A DNA stretch of 64,000 nt from Azorinus chamasolen (GCA_963576725.1 OY755240.1:33856620-33920619), one strand, 5' to 3'; numbered from the stretch's first letter, positions 30,184 to 42,355 are shown. Notes: generated by a model not told the origin, from the sequence alone. Made by a program: numbers and translations.

Positions 30184-30406
30184 TTTATTTTTATTTTATT
30201 TTTTTCTTCTCTTTTCTTATTTGAATAATTATATTGGTGGTTTTTCTGTTAGATCTATTCCGTCAACATGTTCATGCATATTTACAGAAAATTAAAATAG
30301 TTCCATGGTTATAGAATCATTCCGCCTATCTACTAACCTAATAAACCTTCTACTACCGGAAGTAACCTAATAAACCTAGGAGAAGCCTGGTGACTGGATA
30401 AAAACT

Positions 30407-30468
30407 TTTTGTTATTATGTCAGTTGGTCACATGACCAATGTTATTATGTCAGTTGGTCACATGACCT
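30407..30468. repeat. Tandem 30-bp duplication
   Basis: GTTATTATGTCAGTTGGTCA followed by CATGACC occurs twice head to tail. A cluster of AGATCTAG palindromes follows at 30650-30690. Confidence 0.7.
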
Positions 30469-30981
30469 GTAGCCGAAACTACTTTTTTACCGAGACGCTT
30501 ATTTCCTGAATACACAAATTTACGTCTACCGAGTACTGAATAAAAAAAGTTTAAGAAAGCGAATTTGTTGATTTCAATCGATACCCATTAAACTAAATAG
30601 ATCTAATTCTTTCACTTCATTCTCCCAAACTTATATTCTTAGGCCTAGACTAGATCTAGTAGATCTAGATCTAGACTAGATCTAGTTGTTTGTCGCGAAA
30701 GTACCGTGTTTAGATAAATCCACATCAAGAATCATAAATCGTCTAGATATCGTCAAGTGACAGGTTCTTTTTCTCACATAACCAACCGGGGCAACGGTTT
30801 TGTTTTGAGCATTTTAAAAAGCAATGTGACTTTTTGGAATTCCAGTGACGTAATAACGCCTTTAAAGTGACGTCATCAACAGTCTAGAGCCAGTAGAGTC
30901 GGGTATACGTTGCGGTGCATTTTGTGGTACATTCGGTACAAATAATAATAAGTATATTTTGCTGTCGTGACAACGATATAT

Positions 30982-31124
30982 AGAATATTTGGTTCCTAGC
31001 TTTGAATGAGAAATGTTATCTGGCTCGGCTTCTGAATATATCAGGTTCGCCTTCGGCTCACCTGATATATTCATCCGCCTTGCCAGATAACATTTCTCAT
31101 TCAAAGCTAGGAACCAAATATTCT
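30982..31124. repeat. 143-bp near-perfect palindrome
   Basis: Arms AGAATATTTGGTTCCTAGCT and AGCTAGGAACCAAATATTCT continue through GAATGAGAAATGTTATCTGG / CCAGATAACATTTCTCATTC and CTGATATAT. Only a few mismatches near the centre. The architecture matches the palindrome at 29401-29540 though the sequence differs. Confidence 0.88.
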
Positions 31125-31489
31125 CTATTCTAACGCAATCTGTCAACTTCCTGCAATCTGATTTGCTCATGTGACCAAATTTTCGGCATATAAAAAGTGT
31201 TTTATATGTCGCAAATTCAACCAATCGAAAACGGCCTAATTACACCATGTGCATGTAAATATATCAATGCGCGTTGTTTATAAGCAATGATAAATCCGTA
31301 TGCATACTTTGACATATAAATCTAGATCTATTCCGGTTTGGCCCGTTATTTAAAAAATAGCAAAAAAATACAGAAATAACGTAAACCTCTCAATTTTTAT
31401 CCTACTAATATCAGAAAACAACTTCAAATGTAGTTTAAATTGATGACAAAATACTCAGAAAGCTAAGTATCTAAATTGATACCCAAACA

Positions 31490-32885
31490 CTGAACTGTAA
31501 GTAACATTGTAACGGTTTCCATGGTAACCGATCCTTTCACAAATTTAGGAAATTTGACACACACCTGTAATACTCCACTAGATCTCAGTTATATTTGATG
31601 AATCATGAAACCAATTGTTACAAACATAGATATGAGGCATTGCTTTAATAGTAAATATAACTTTTTTCATATAAACTAATTTGCATATGTATGAATATTT
31701 ATGAGAACAGTAATAGATGTTGAAATTTTCGACAGACACCAGTCTTTCTCTTATAAAGCAAACACAAATGCAAAATTGTTAGCTCAAGTTTACTATGATC
31801 ACTGAACATCACCAAGATTGTTAGATAAATAAATTTGGGACAAATTATATAGCACTGATGGTGATATATCTGTTTCCTAGGCAACCATTCTAACCTCATT
31901 GTTCATATTACAGAGTGTAACTTATGAGAGGTTTACGTTATTTCTGTATTTTTTTGCTATTTTTTAATTATTCTCATTAAAAATCACGTGTATGCAAATA
32001 AGGTAATTCCTAAGTATAGCCTTTAAACCAAAGCACAAGGTCTTAGCTTTAATTCGGTACCAGTTTTATACAGTTAGCACAAAAAGCTTCCTGTTATATG
32101 GAATATTTTTGCAGGTAGGTGTCGACTAACAAAAATGTGTGAACAGAGTGAAATGAATGGTTACTATGGAAACAGTTAAAACGTTACTTAGAGTTAAATT
32201 CTTGGACCTCAAATTTAATATTTTGTTTTCTGAGGATTTTGTCATCATGTTAAACTGCATTTGAAATTGTTTTCTGATATTTGTAGGATACAAAGTGAAT
32301 AGTTTACATTGTTTACGTTATTTCTATATTGTTTTTACTATTTTTAATGTTCTCATTAATATTCATGAGTATGCAAATAAGGTAATTTAAAAAAAACAAC
32401 TGTAAATAAAAGCACAATGTCCTATCTCCAATTTGGTACCAGTTTTATAGGTTTAGGACAAAAGCTGGCTGTGATATAGACGATTTTGCAGGTACGTGCC
32501 ATCATTACGAAAACTAGGGTGTTGCCATGGAAACGGTGAAAAGGGTACTTAAATGCTTTGGTCCTCCTCAAATTGAATATTTTGTTTCCTGGGGGTTTCG
32601 TCATCATGTTAAACTGCATTTGAAGTTATTTTCTGATATTTGTAGGATAAAAAATGAAAGGTTTACGTTATTTCTATACTTTTTTTTACTAATTTTAATG
32701 TTCTCATTAATATTCATGAGTATGCAAATAAGGTAATTTAAAAAAACAAGTTAGAAATAAAAGCACAATGTCTTATCTTCCATTTGGTACCAGTTTTATA
32801 GTTTTAGGACAAAAACTGACTGTGATATGGGCGACTTTGAAGGTATGGGCCATCATGGGGGGTTGCCATGGAAACGGTTAAAATA
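31490..32885. repeat. ~360-bp repeat carrying octamer and X-box-like motifs
   Basis: About three imperfect units. Shared blocks are TTCTCATTAATATTCATGAG, ATGCAAATAAGGTAATT (31992, 32371, 32722), GGTACCAGTTTTATA and GTTGCCATGGAAAC or variants (31514, 32160, 32521, 32862). ATGCAAAT is the POU octamer and GTTGCCATGGAAAC resembles the RFX X-box palindrome. A related stretch lies at 46300-47236. No coding sense. Confidence 0.7.
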
Positions 32886-33703
32886 CACATAACCTAAAAT
32901 AATTAAAGTTTGAGTACATTCGTGATTCTGATTCAGGACACTTTTCTGAACATTTTGGTACCCATGAAAAAAGTCCAGGGGAGGGGGCATGGTAGGCACT
33001 ATTGGCTCCCTGAGTAATAGATAAACAAACTTTCCTCAATATATGATTTAAATGGAATATTGATAAATAAGACAATCATTACACTATGGAATATCCGACA
33101 CCGTGCTCTAAAGGATGCGTATGCGGCTTTGCATGCGCGCTACCCGAGTTCGAAACTCACCGGCGTTTATACTTGTATGTATTTGTTGCTTTGTTTAAAT
33201 ACTTTTGTCAGTATATTTTTTCTATATGATCTATTGTCGTTATATCTTTTTTCCTGTTCTCGTAAATCCTGCTTGGTCTTTCTTTTCTGCTTTTTGACAT
33301 ATGCGAAACAAAAAAGAATTTTTTTTTGACTTATGTGGGTTTCGAACCAGGTGCATTTTGATTCGGCGGAGAGCACCTTTAGCCACTAGGCTACGGACTC
33401 GACAAGCATGTCATCATAATCAAATAGTCACAGTCTTCCCTTTTAAGAAATAACATGTCATATGAATATTCAAGTAAACAAATTATGACGTAACTGTCAG
33501 GAATTCCCTGTCGGACAGATATTTTTTTTTAATAGAACACAGGTGTACTTTTCAGGTAGCTATTATTGTTAAATGATTTTCATGTGCGAAGCATGCTTTT
33601 TACCCAGAAGAGGGTATATAAGCGCGCCTATTTTGTACTTTCTTCAGTTTGGTTCAGGACACTTAAAGGTAACATACCTTCCGTCAGAACTTGCTCACCC
33701 CCC
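32886..33703. other. Non-coding, two weak tRNA-like stretches
   Basis: On the minus strand 33334-33402 holds TAGCCTAGTGGCTAA and GGTTCGAAACC (A and B box-like), but the stems do not pair well. On the plus strand GAGTTCGAAACTC at 33147 is a B-box-like palindrome. Both may be old SINE heads. Confidence 0.3.
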
Positions 33704-33725
33704 CTCTCTCTCTCTCTCTCTCTTC

Positions 33726-33772
<47 letters not shown>

Positions 33773-33786
33773 TATATCTCTCTCTG
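33704..33786. repeat. (TC)n microsatellite
   Basis: CT dinucleotides broken by two TTCCTA units. Frames across it give poly-LS strings and are not genes. Confidence 0.97.
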
Positions 33787-34457
<671 letters not shown>

Positions 34458-35510
34458 TGAATAAAAATGTTAATGACTGTTGTTGATTTTACTATTGATG
34501 CACGTTGTAAATAACATTTAATTCGGAACATGGCCAACGCCATGATTGTATCTTTATGTATCTCTTTCTGTTTTTTTTTTAATATTTCGCTTTCCATTAC
34601 AAAATAATATGTACAGTAGAATCCTCGTCCGATTTAGAGGGGCTTCACTGCATCAGTAACGGTTGTCGTGTTCGCTTTGAATCGACAAAATAGTGTTAAA
34701 TATGAGATAAATCGACCTTATGTACATCATGTCCCGTATTAACTTTCAGTCTGATGAGTAAACTTTTGTTGGTACAAAATGTCATCGATCTTAGTTGTCA
34801 CAGTTGATGTATCTTGCATTTCTTTTCAACGCGGCCTTGATCAGACCACAGGGGTCTGAACCGCTTCATGGGGGTCTGTATGTACTATACAAATCAATAG
34901 AACCTCATGGAGCGCTTCAGACCCCTGTGGACCTGTGAAAGTTACGTGGGGTCTAGTGTGGATCCAAACGGTTTGCATAGGTAATCACTGATCCGACCGC
35001 AGCAGACTAAAGATGTAAATATTAGGCAAATGTGGATAAATTAAATGTTAATCCCTAACGTGCATGCTAGGAACGTATTTTGTAAATTGGGTATATCACA
35101 GCAAGCTGGATAATAACACATAGGCAAAATAATTGCCTATTATTGACTGTCTCGATACCTTTCAAATTTCAATATCTAGTGAATATTCATGGCCAAAATA
35201 GATAGAATAAAATATTGGAGGTGGAACATTGTGGTCGTTTTAGAAAGTAAAGCTACATATTTTTCAAATTCCATTGGCAAACAGTGCAGATCCTGATCAG
35301 ACTGCTCCTTTTGGCACAAATGCGTGCAAAATCGTAAGATGAAGGATTTTTGAAACAGTAACTGTTACAAAAGAAATTGAGACTAATATATATAGTATAA
35401 CCTGTCTATTGCGACCTAATAATGAATAAAGTCTGAGTTCAATAAGAGCAGATGGCTGCATAATGTAAGTTCTCTGTTCGATAGCCGAATATGTCGTCCC
35501 ATGCAGTTCA
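34458..35510. other. Non-coding, small fold-back elements
   Basis: CAGTAGAATCCTCG faces GAGGGGCTTCACTG at 34614-34651, two pogo-type ends almost touching. At 34846-34933 CCACAGGGGTCTGAACCGCT pairs with AGCGCTTCAGACCCCTGTGG around a ~45-bp loop. A decayed TTAA MITE core is at 35275-35320. A pogo-type end is at 35395 (ATAGTATAACCTGTC). No gene. Confidence 0.5.
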
Positions 35511-35514
35511 ATAT

Positions 35515-36115
35515 TATGACCATTGGCTGTTCAAAATTGGCCATATAAGGATGGATTAACCAAATTGGGCACATAAGGATGGCTTATCAAAATTGGACAT
35601 ATTAGTGCGGCTCATCAAAATTTGCCATTTTAGCATGGCTTATCAAAACTGGCCATCTTAGCGTGGCTTATCCTAACTGGCCATATTAGCCTGGCTGATC
35701 CAAATTGGCCGTATTAGCCTGGCTTATCTAAAGTGGCAATATTAGCGTGGCTTATCAAAATTTGCCATATTGGCATGTCTTATCCAAATTGGCCACATTA
35801 GCGTTGCTTATTGAAATTAGACATATAAACGTGGCTCATCCAAATTGGCCATATTAGTGACACTTATCCAGATTGGCCATATTAGCAATGCTTGTTCAAA
35901 TTGGCCATATTAGCATGGTTTATCCAAATTGGCCACAATAGTGTGACTTATCCACATTGGCCATATTAGAGTGGTTTATCGAAATTGGACATATTAGCGT
36001 GGCTTTTCCAAATTGGCCATATTAGCATTGGCCACACAAGGACACGTATCCAACTTGAACATATTAACGTGGCGTACCGACATTAATCATATTATCTAAA
36101 TTGGTCACAATTGGC
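35515..36115. repeat. 28-bp degenerate minisatellite, about 20 units
   Basis: Unit core TGGCTTATCCAAATTGGCCA followed by TATTAGCG. Units vary a lot, so it is older or slower to homogenise than the arrays at 11 or 24 kb. Confidence 0.9.
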
Positions 36116-36124
36116 GTAAAAAGT

Positions 36125-36857
36125 CGCACCGTACTTCATTGTCAGTGTTGTTATATTTTCTGGTTCTTCGGGATCATTAGTTTTGATGTTATTAGTTTTG
36201 AAAAATGAATACTGCTTAAGCCGGTGCTAGGGGGTGTGAGTAGCGTTGCACTTTTAATTACTACTCATGAACAGACTCACTTAAATATGTTTTCGTTCTA
36301 CATTTACTTTACCACTGTGTTGCCGCTTTTGAACGGTCAGTGACAATAGTTTTACCGGGTTTAAACTGGTTTTGAGACGCTTTGAGACTCTTGAGGTAAA
36401 TGAAGAAGATTAATAATGGGAGTCTTTGAAGACACTGGTTATCATAGGGACTAGAATTGCATGAGTAGTGTTGCTTTTTTAATAAAACCGAGTCTGCATT
36501 TTTTCTTTTTGCATTTCTATTTTTGTTTTCGAAGGATCACCCATTTTCTTAATGTATGTACTTCACAACAGCCTGTGTTAAGTGCTTGTGTGACGGCCGT
36601 AAAAAGTCGACCGGTACCTCATTGTCATTGTTGTTATATATTCTGGTCCTTCGGGATCATTAGTTTCGATGTTATTAGTTTTGAAAAATGAATACTGCTT
36701 AAGCCGGTGCTATGGAGCATGAGAAGTGTTGCACTTTTAATTACTACTCATGAACCGACTCAATAAAACCGAGTCTTCAATTTTCTATTTTGGTATTTCT
36801 ACTTTTGCTTTCGAAGGATCACCCATTTTCAGAATATTTGCATTACAATGAATACAG
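36125..36857. repeat. Two copies of a ~280-bp SINE-like repeat
   Basis: Both copies share TTCGGGATCATTAG, AATACTGCTTAAGCCGGTGC and TTAATTACTACTCATGAAC, then AATAAAACCGAGTCT and TTTCGAAGGATCACCC. A separate core resembling TTGAACGGTCAGTGACAA at 36328 is the inverse of the GTTCCAAGGCGGTAC motif near 18970. The second copy is the target of the LTR element. Two further copies lie at 44470-44995. No tRNA head was recognised. Confidence 0.7.
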
Positions 36858-37944
36858 TGTCACAAAAATGTGATGCAAGTTCTTTTAAATATTAAATGAC
36901 CTCAGGTGAATATGTATCAACAACATCTAACTACTATTCACAAGTTTTATTTTCTACCCTTACATATAACACTATACCGACTAACTATACTAGCAAAACA
37001 ATATGGTGCTAAAGAGTGTCCACTAAGTTAATACTCTGCACTTAAATAGTTCACCAACCAATGTGTCATAAACTTGTCTCCACTAAGGATAATAGACAAG
37101 ATATAGTACCACTAAGGATAATATGGTCCAAGGATAACTACAGTTCTTCCACTAAGGATAATATAATCCATTAAGGATATCTAGAGTTCTTCCACTAAGG
37201 ATAATACGATCCACTAAGGATATCTATTGTTCCACTAAGGATAATGCTTCCACTAAGGATGATTCCTGGACTATAGGACTGGTGCTCTAACACACGTAAT
37301 TACATACTCTAAGGATGACTGTTCCACCTAGGAGATACGTATATAGTTCTAGCTTACTTTGCTCTATACAGAATTGTCCACTTAGGATAATACCAGCTAT
37401 ATACCCCACCCAGAGGTAGCCACGTGTTCCACACCGGAATTAAACATGGGTCCACAAAGGATTCTCAGCTTTCCACATTGGATACGTTATGGCCAGTGCC
37501 GATATTAAAGGATACAGCCCTTTAGCAACCCGCTAGTCATAGCCCAAACTTCTCAGCCCGTCCATGCCATCTGGACTGCAAATATTATCAAAGTTTGCCT
37601 ACTGACCGTGCAACAAAATGTTTTCAATAATGAAACAATGCAATCAACATTTGCGTATGTTACAACAAATAAAATACAGCATTTAGATATGAAATAAACA
37701 ACTCAAAACTCTCAGAAATATGCCACATGTACTCACATAAATCCAGATATTTGGCCGCACCAATTTACCTCATGCCAATAAATACATGTTAACCGTCTGC
37801 CAAGTGAGTGTGTACTGAAACCACTGGTCACTTGTATACCTGGCTATCACACGCCTGACTGACCACACTATCTACACCTGTGGATTTATCTACCTAAGTT
37901 AGTGTCTATGCTAACTCTGTATACATGTCAACATTTTTGTGACA
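36858..37944 (-). repeat. 3' LTR of the GMR1-like element
   Basis: 1087 bp. The extra ~104 bp is a run of TTCCACTAAGGATAAT-type repeats absent from the other LTR, where the break falls exactly between two such repeats. The extra ~13 bp includes CCTCAGGTGAAT near 36900. The polypurine tract lies just upstream (37945-37960 on the minus strand). Confidence 0.93.
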
Positions 37945-38000
37945 TACCCTCCTTTTCATGATGAAAATGTAAATTTTCACTAATCCCTAAACAACAAATA

Positions 38001-38906
38001 TTAGATTCTGCTCAAAAAATCTGCAGCAACATTCTCAGATCCTTTGATAGAAACAATGTGAAACCTATACATCTGAAGTGCAAGTGCCCACCTCATGAGC
38101 CTTGCATTTGCTACTTTCGACCTATTCAAGTAAATGAGGGGCTGGTGATCGGTCTCAAGCAAGAACTCTCTGCCATACAAATACACTTGAAACTTCTGGA
38201 TACCCCAAATTACACCTAAGCATTCCTTCACTATGACTGAGTAAGCCCTTTCTCTTTGGAGGAGCTTTCTGCTGGCATACGAAACAGGAAATTTAGTACC
38301 CCCATGTTCCTGCATAAGGACTGCCCCAAGACCTATGTCAGAAGCGTCTGTTCGTAAGATGAACGTCTTGTCAATGTCTGGTAGGCATAAAATGGGTGCT
38401 TTTGTGACAGCACTTATGAGTGTTCTAAATGCTCTCTCAGTTCCGAGAGTCCAAATTATCTTGTTTGCAGAACCCTTTTTGGTCAACTCTGTCAAAGGAA
38501 AAGCTATTGTACTAAAATCTGGAATGAATTTCCGGTAGTAACCAAGAAGACCCAAACACGAACGTACCTGTTTCTTTGTTGTTGGCCTACAACAATTTCT
38601 GATTGCTTGGATCTTGTCATCTACTGGTCTCAAACAGCCTTTTCCAACCAAATGACCAAGAAAACAAAGTTGGAAATAACCAAACATGCACTTCGATGGC
38701 CTAACTGTCAGACATGCTGCTCTTAACCTATCCAGCAGCTCTCTCAATACCTCTAAGTGACATTGCCACTCACCTGTGTGTTCTATTATGTCATTTACAA
38801 AGTTCTCAATTTCTTTCAAACCCTGCAAAAGCTTCCTCATCATTCTACAGAAAGAGGCTCCAGCGTTCACCATTCCAAATGGTACTTTTTGAAGGCAAAA
38901 AGACAC
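38001..38906 (-). pseudogene. RT (3' part) and RNase H of the GMR1-like element, shifted frame
   Basis: Continues RT with KVPFGMVNAGASFCRMMRK, then the catalytic box, which reads FVND instead of the usual F/YVDD: the first catalytic Asp is Asn (codon AAT at 38793-38795). Next FLGHLVGKGCLRPVDDK and LGLLGYYRKFIPDFS (connection), then RNase H with LRTDASDIGLGAVL, KECLGVIWG, LETDHQPL and ENVAADFLSRI, i.e. all four acidic positions. There is no integrase after RNase H; the frame ends about 50 bp before the 3' LTR, confirming the unusual domain order. Confidence 0.88.
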
Positions 38907-41900
38907 TCAGAAGAAATGAAAGCTGTATATTTCTGGCAGTCTTGTTTCACTGGAATTTGCCAATACCCTTTGGTTAAATCAAGTTTTGAAAGATATTTGC
39001 TCTTACTTAATTTTGCAAATATGTCATCTGCGTTTCCAATTGGTTCTGAATCAAACACTGTGATTTTGTTCAGTTTCCTAAAATCTATGCAAAATCTGTT
39101 TGAACCATCAGGCTTTTTTACCATTACTACAGGGGATGCATAAGGAGAATCTGTTCTATAAATGATATCCATTTTTAACATTTTCTCAATTTCTTCCTTG
39201 ACTGTTTCTCTCATAGTGAGCGGTACAGGGTACGGTCTAGATCTTACTGGTTCATCAGTTGTCAATTTAATGTCATGTTCATACAGACTGGTACTACCTG
39301 GAAGATCAGTTATAACATCTTGGTATTCTTTCAATAAATCTAGCAACTCACCTTTCTGTTCCTTTGACAATTCTGGGTTTATCTTCACATCATCTATACA
39401 CTCTTTTGCTTCCAGAGATGGCAAACTCACTGTCAGCTGTCTCTTACAATACTCTTCGGTGCTACTGTCAGTGCCTATTTCATCACTTTCTCCTGTTCCC
39501 GTCTCGTCATCTATCTCCTCTATTATGGCAACACTTACCTGGTCAACGACTCCGAGATGTTGTTCCATGTTGCATGCATGTTCTGAACTATCATCTGTTC
39601 TTTGTTCATACCTTCTGAGCAAATTGATGTGGTAAATGCGTTCTTTACCTGCAACTGAAACTTTATAATCAAAGTCATTCACTTTTTCTGTCACCGTGTA
39701 CGGTCCCTTTAATTGCATAAGCAATTTGTTTCTATCCGTAGGAAGAAGAATAAGAACTTTTTCTCCTACCTTGATACTTCTTGGCTTCCTTTTCCTATCT
39801 GCATAATGCTTGTACCTGACCTTATTCTTTGCCAACTCTTCTTGTGCCAACTTTACGGTTTCCTCAAGCCTATTTCTCAAGTCCAGTACATACTCATATG
39901 TGGTTCTAACCTCATCTGTGTTAGTTTCATTTGACCATAACTCCTTTAGAATCATCATTGGCTCTCTTACAGAACGACCGTATAAAAACTCAAACGGGGA
40001 AAAGCCTGTGCTCACTTGCTGCGCTTCCCTGTATGCAAAAAGTAGTGGGGCGATAAATCGATCCCACTGCTTAGGTTGTTCTGCGCACATTTTTCTCAAC
40101 ATTGTCTTGAGTGTGCCATTGTATCTTTCAACCAACCCGTTACAAGCAGGGTTGTAAGGAGTTGTCGTTAACTGTTTGATAGATAAAAGACGACCTACCT
40201 CTTTCATGACATCAGATGTAAACTGCTTACCCATGTCGCTAAGGACTTCCTTTGGAAAGCCTACTCGGCTGAACATTTCAACGAGTGACTCGGCTACTGT
40301 CTCTGAATCTATGCGTTTAAGAGCTACAGCTTCGGGGTAGCGAGTTGAAAAGTCAACCATTGTCAGAATAAATCTATTCCCTTTATCAGAAGGTGGATGT
40401 ATGGGCCCTACTAAGTCGACGGCGACTCTTTCAAAAGGAGTATGAATTAAAGGCAGTGTTCCAATAGGAATCTTGGTCACTTTACCCTTAGCAAACGTTT
40501 TCTGGCAAATATCACATGATTTGCAGTACTTTGTAATATCAGACTGTACTCGTGGCCAGTAAAATTCAGCCAATACCTTCTTGACCATTTTCTTGACTCC
40601 AAGATGACCTCCAAGTATAGAATCATGCGCTATTTTCAAAACATGATGTCTCATGCCTATTGGAACAAGCAACTGCTTAAACAGCCTGTTATTTTCGACC
40701 TTTGGTGACTGAAAATATCTATACAACAGCCCATTTTCCTTTTCATACCACAGTATACTGTCATTTTTACCCATGACCTTTTCACCTGTAGTGGCGATTT
40801 CTCTACCCTTATCTAAAGTACTATCTGTTTCCTGTGCAGACCTAACTTCTGCAACACTTATGTCAGCTATTGACGAAGTGACTCTCAAAGGCTTTATCTT
40901 ACCTTCTCTTGCTTTCTGACCTCTGGTTTCAACAGCACTAGTAACTCCAATCTCCTCTTGGTTATCTAGTATTTCAGTTGTGCTACCAACTTGACACTCA
41001 GAACTTGCCTCTCTAGCTTTCCAATTCACATCAGGATTGGATGCATCTCTAGCCCCCGGAATGTTACCTATAACCAGATCATATACTGGGCGCTCAGCAC
41101 AGAGTGCATTAACATCACCTGTAAAGAAAGGTGTGTCTACAGACACTCTAGCAATTGGAAATTTTCTGACAGTGCCATCAACAAGAATGCACATTTGTGT
41201 CTTACCTGTCAAACAATCAGCCTGGACCAAATTCCTTCTAACCACAACACCTGAACAACCACTGTCTCTTAATACATCTACGCTTCTACCATTCATGTAA
41301 CCACCTACAACGGGCATATTCATAGCGGTACTGTGTTCTCTGTCAACTTCCCTTTCTGATGCGACAGTCATGACGGGCAATTTTTGACTACTCACTAATC
41401 TAGCAGATTCAGTACCAATTTCACTTACATCATTTCTATTTTCTACAACGAGGTTGGCTACATCATTTTTCTTATCATTCTCAGACAAATTTTCAGTTTC
41501 ATACTGGTGATTTCTACCTCTGCCACTAAAGTTACCTCTGAAGCCACCCCTTCCAATAAACCTGCCCCTGTTTATATGTCTACCCCCTCTGTAATTTGAC
41601 TCAACCTGGGAGATAGCTCCAGCTTTGACCCTAGTACTCTTCAATTGAGGGCAATCTTTAATAAAATGTGTGGATGCTCTACAGTGATAACATAATCGGT
41701 CCTTCTCACTAGACTGAAAATTAGAACCCTTTGCCTGTATTTTGTCAAAATCAGTCGACGTCATATTTGTGCGTCCACGAGCAGTTTGACCTACACCTAA
41801 CTCATGTGCCTCCTGGTATTGCTGTGCCAAATCAGTCATTTCCTTAACAGACTTAACCTTGTGCTCCTTTAGAAACACTTGCAAGTTTTTACTTGAGACT

Positions 41901-42307
41901 TGCATAAACTGTTCTCTAATAAACATATCTTTTAAACCATCAAATGTGGAGGGTACCTTTGCTAAACTCATCCAACGTAACAAGTAATCTTCTAACCTGA
42001 CAACAAATTGTTGTGGTATCTCACCTATTTCTGCTTTACTGTTTCTGAACTTATTTCTAAACCCCTCTTCTGTCAATTGAAATCTCTGTAAAAGTGCTTC
42101 TTTTAAAGAGTCATAATTTAAAGAATCAGACACAGAAAGCCTTGAGTACACATCTAAGGCTTTGCCTTGCAGTAATGCACTTAGATGAGTAGCCCATTGC
42201 GTTTTGTCCCAACTGGCGTTTTCAGCGAACCGCTCAAATCTCTTTAAATAAGCATCCATGCTATCTTGTTTCTCATTGAAAGCAGGTAATTTTGGTAGCT
42301 TAGCCAT
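38867..42307 (-). CDS. Gag-protease-integrase-RT (5' part) of the GMR1-like element
   Basis: 1146-codon frame. Residues 1-130: Gag matrix/capsid-like region (LPKLPAFNEK, YLKRFERFAE). 206-219: CCHC knuckle CYHCRASTHFIKDC. Around 345-352: protease with DSGCSG. 561-601: integrase zinc region (H561, H568, CX2C within CKSCDIC). Integrase core D631 (VAVDLVGP), D691 (LSDMGKQF) and E727 (GLVERYN), 35 residues between the last two; GPY motif at 868-870. From about 1020: RT (PYPVPLTMRETVKEEI, motif A YLSKLDLTKGYW with D1110). The frame is lost after 1140 by a one-base deletion in an A-run next to VPFGMVNA, so RT continues in another frame. The start is the first Met after the in-frame stop and may not be the original one. 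Confidence 0.9.
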   Translation of the reverse strand: MAKLPKLPAFNEKQDSMDAYLKRFERFAENASWDKTQWATHLSALLQGKALDVYSRLSVSDSLNYDSLKEALLQRFQLTEEGFRNKFRNSKAEIGEIPQQFVVRLEDYLLRWMSLAKVPSTFDGLKDMFIREQFMQVSSKNLQVFLKEHKVKSVKEMTDLAQQYQEAHELGVGQTARGRTNMTSTDFDKIQAKGSNFQSSEKDRLCYHCRASTHFIKDCPQLKSTRVKAGAISQVESNYRGGRHINRGRFIGRGGFRGNFSGRGRNHQYETENLSENDKKNDVANLVVENRNDVSEIGTESARLVSSQKLPVMTVASEREVDREHSTAMNMPVVGGYMNGRSVDVLRDSGCSGVVVRRNLVQADCLTGKTQMCILVDGTVRKFPIARVSVDTPFFTGDVNALCAERPVYDLVIGNIPGARDASNPDVNWKAREASSECQVGSTTEILDNQEEIGVTSAVETRGQKAREGKIKPLRVTSSIADISVAEVRSAQETDSTLDKGREIATTGEKVMGKNDSILWYEKENGLLYRYFQSPKVENNRLFKQLLVPIGMRHHVLKIAHDSILGGHLGVKKMVKKVLAEFYWPRVQSDITKYCKSCDICQKTFAKGKVTKIPIGTLPLIHTPFERVAVDLVGPIHPPSDKGNRFILTMVDFSTRYPEAVALKRIDSETVAESLVEMFSRVGFPKEVLSDMGKQFTSDVMKEVGRLLSIKQLTTTPYNPACNGLVERYNGTLKTMLRKMCAEQPKQWDRFIAPLLFAYREAQQVSTGFSPFEFLYGRSVREPMMILKELWSNETNTDEVRTTYEYVLDLRNRLEETVKLAQEELAKNKVRYKHYADRKRKPRSIKVGEKVLILLPTDRNKLLMQLKGPYTVTEKVNDFDYKVSVAGKERIYHINLLRRYEQRTDDSSEHACNMEQHLGVVDQVSVAIIEEIDDETGTGESDEIGTDSSTEEYCKRQLTVSLPSLEAKECIDDVKINPELSKEQKGELLDLLKEYQDVITDLPGSTSLYEHDIKLTTDEPVRSRPYPVPLTMRETVKEEIEKMLKMDIIYRTDSPYASPVVMVKKPDGSNRFCIDFRKLNKITVFDSEPIGNADDIFAKLSKSKYLSKLDLTKGYWQIPVKQDCQKYTAFISSECLFAFKKYHLEW

Positions 42308-42355
42308 GCATGCTTTTGTCTCTGCAGTGCTTTTAATGTCAGAATGTTTGACCCT

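Noticed and set aside
33334..33402. tRNA gene on the minus strand
   Set aside because: A and B box-like words are present but T-stem and acceptor pairing are poor; at best a SINE head.
38885..38900. Programmed -1 frameshift between the two pol frames of the GMR1-like element
   Set aside because: A slippery-looking AAAAAG is present, but it falls inside the RT domain next to an active-site change; a deletion is the simpler reading.
38335..42000. Plus-strand open frames of 70-157 codons
   Set aside because: Antisense shadows of the retrotransposon polyprotein on the minus strand.
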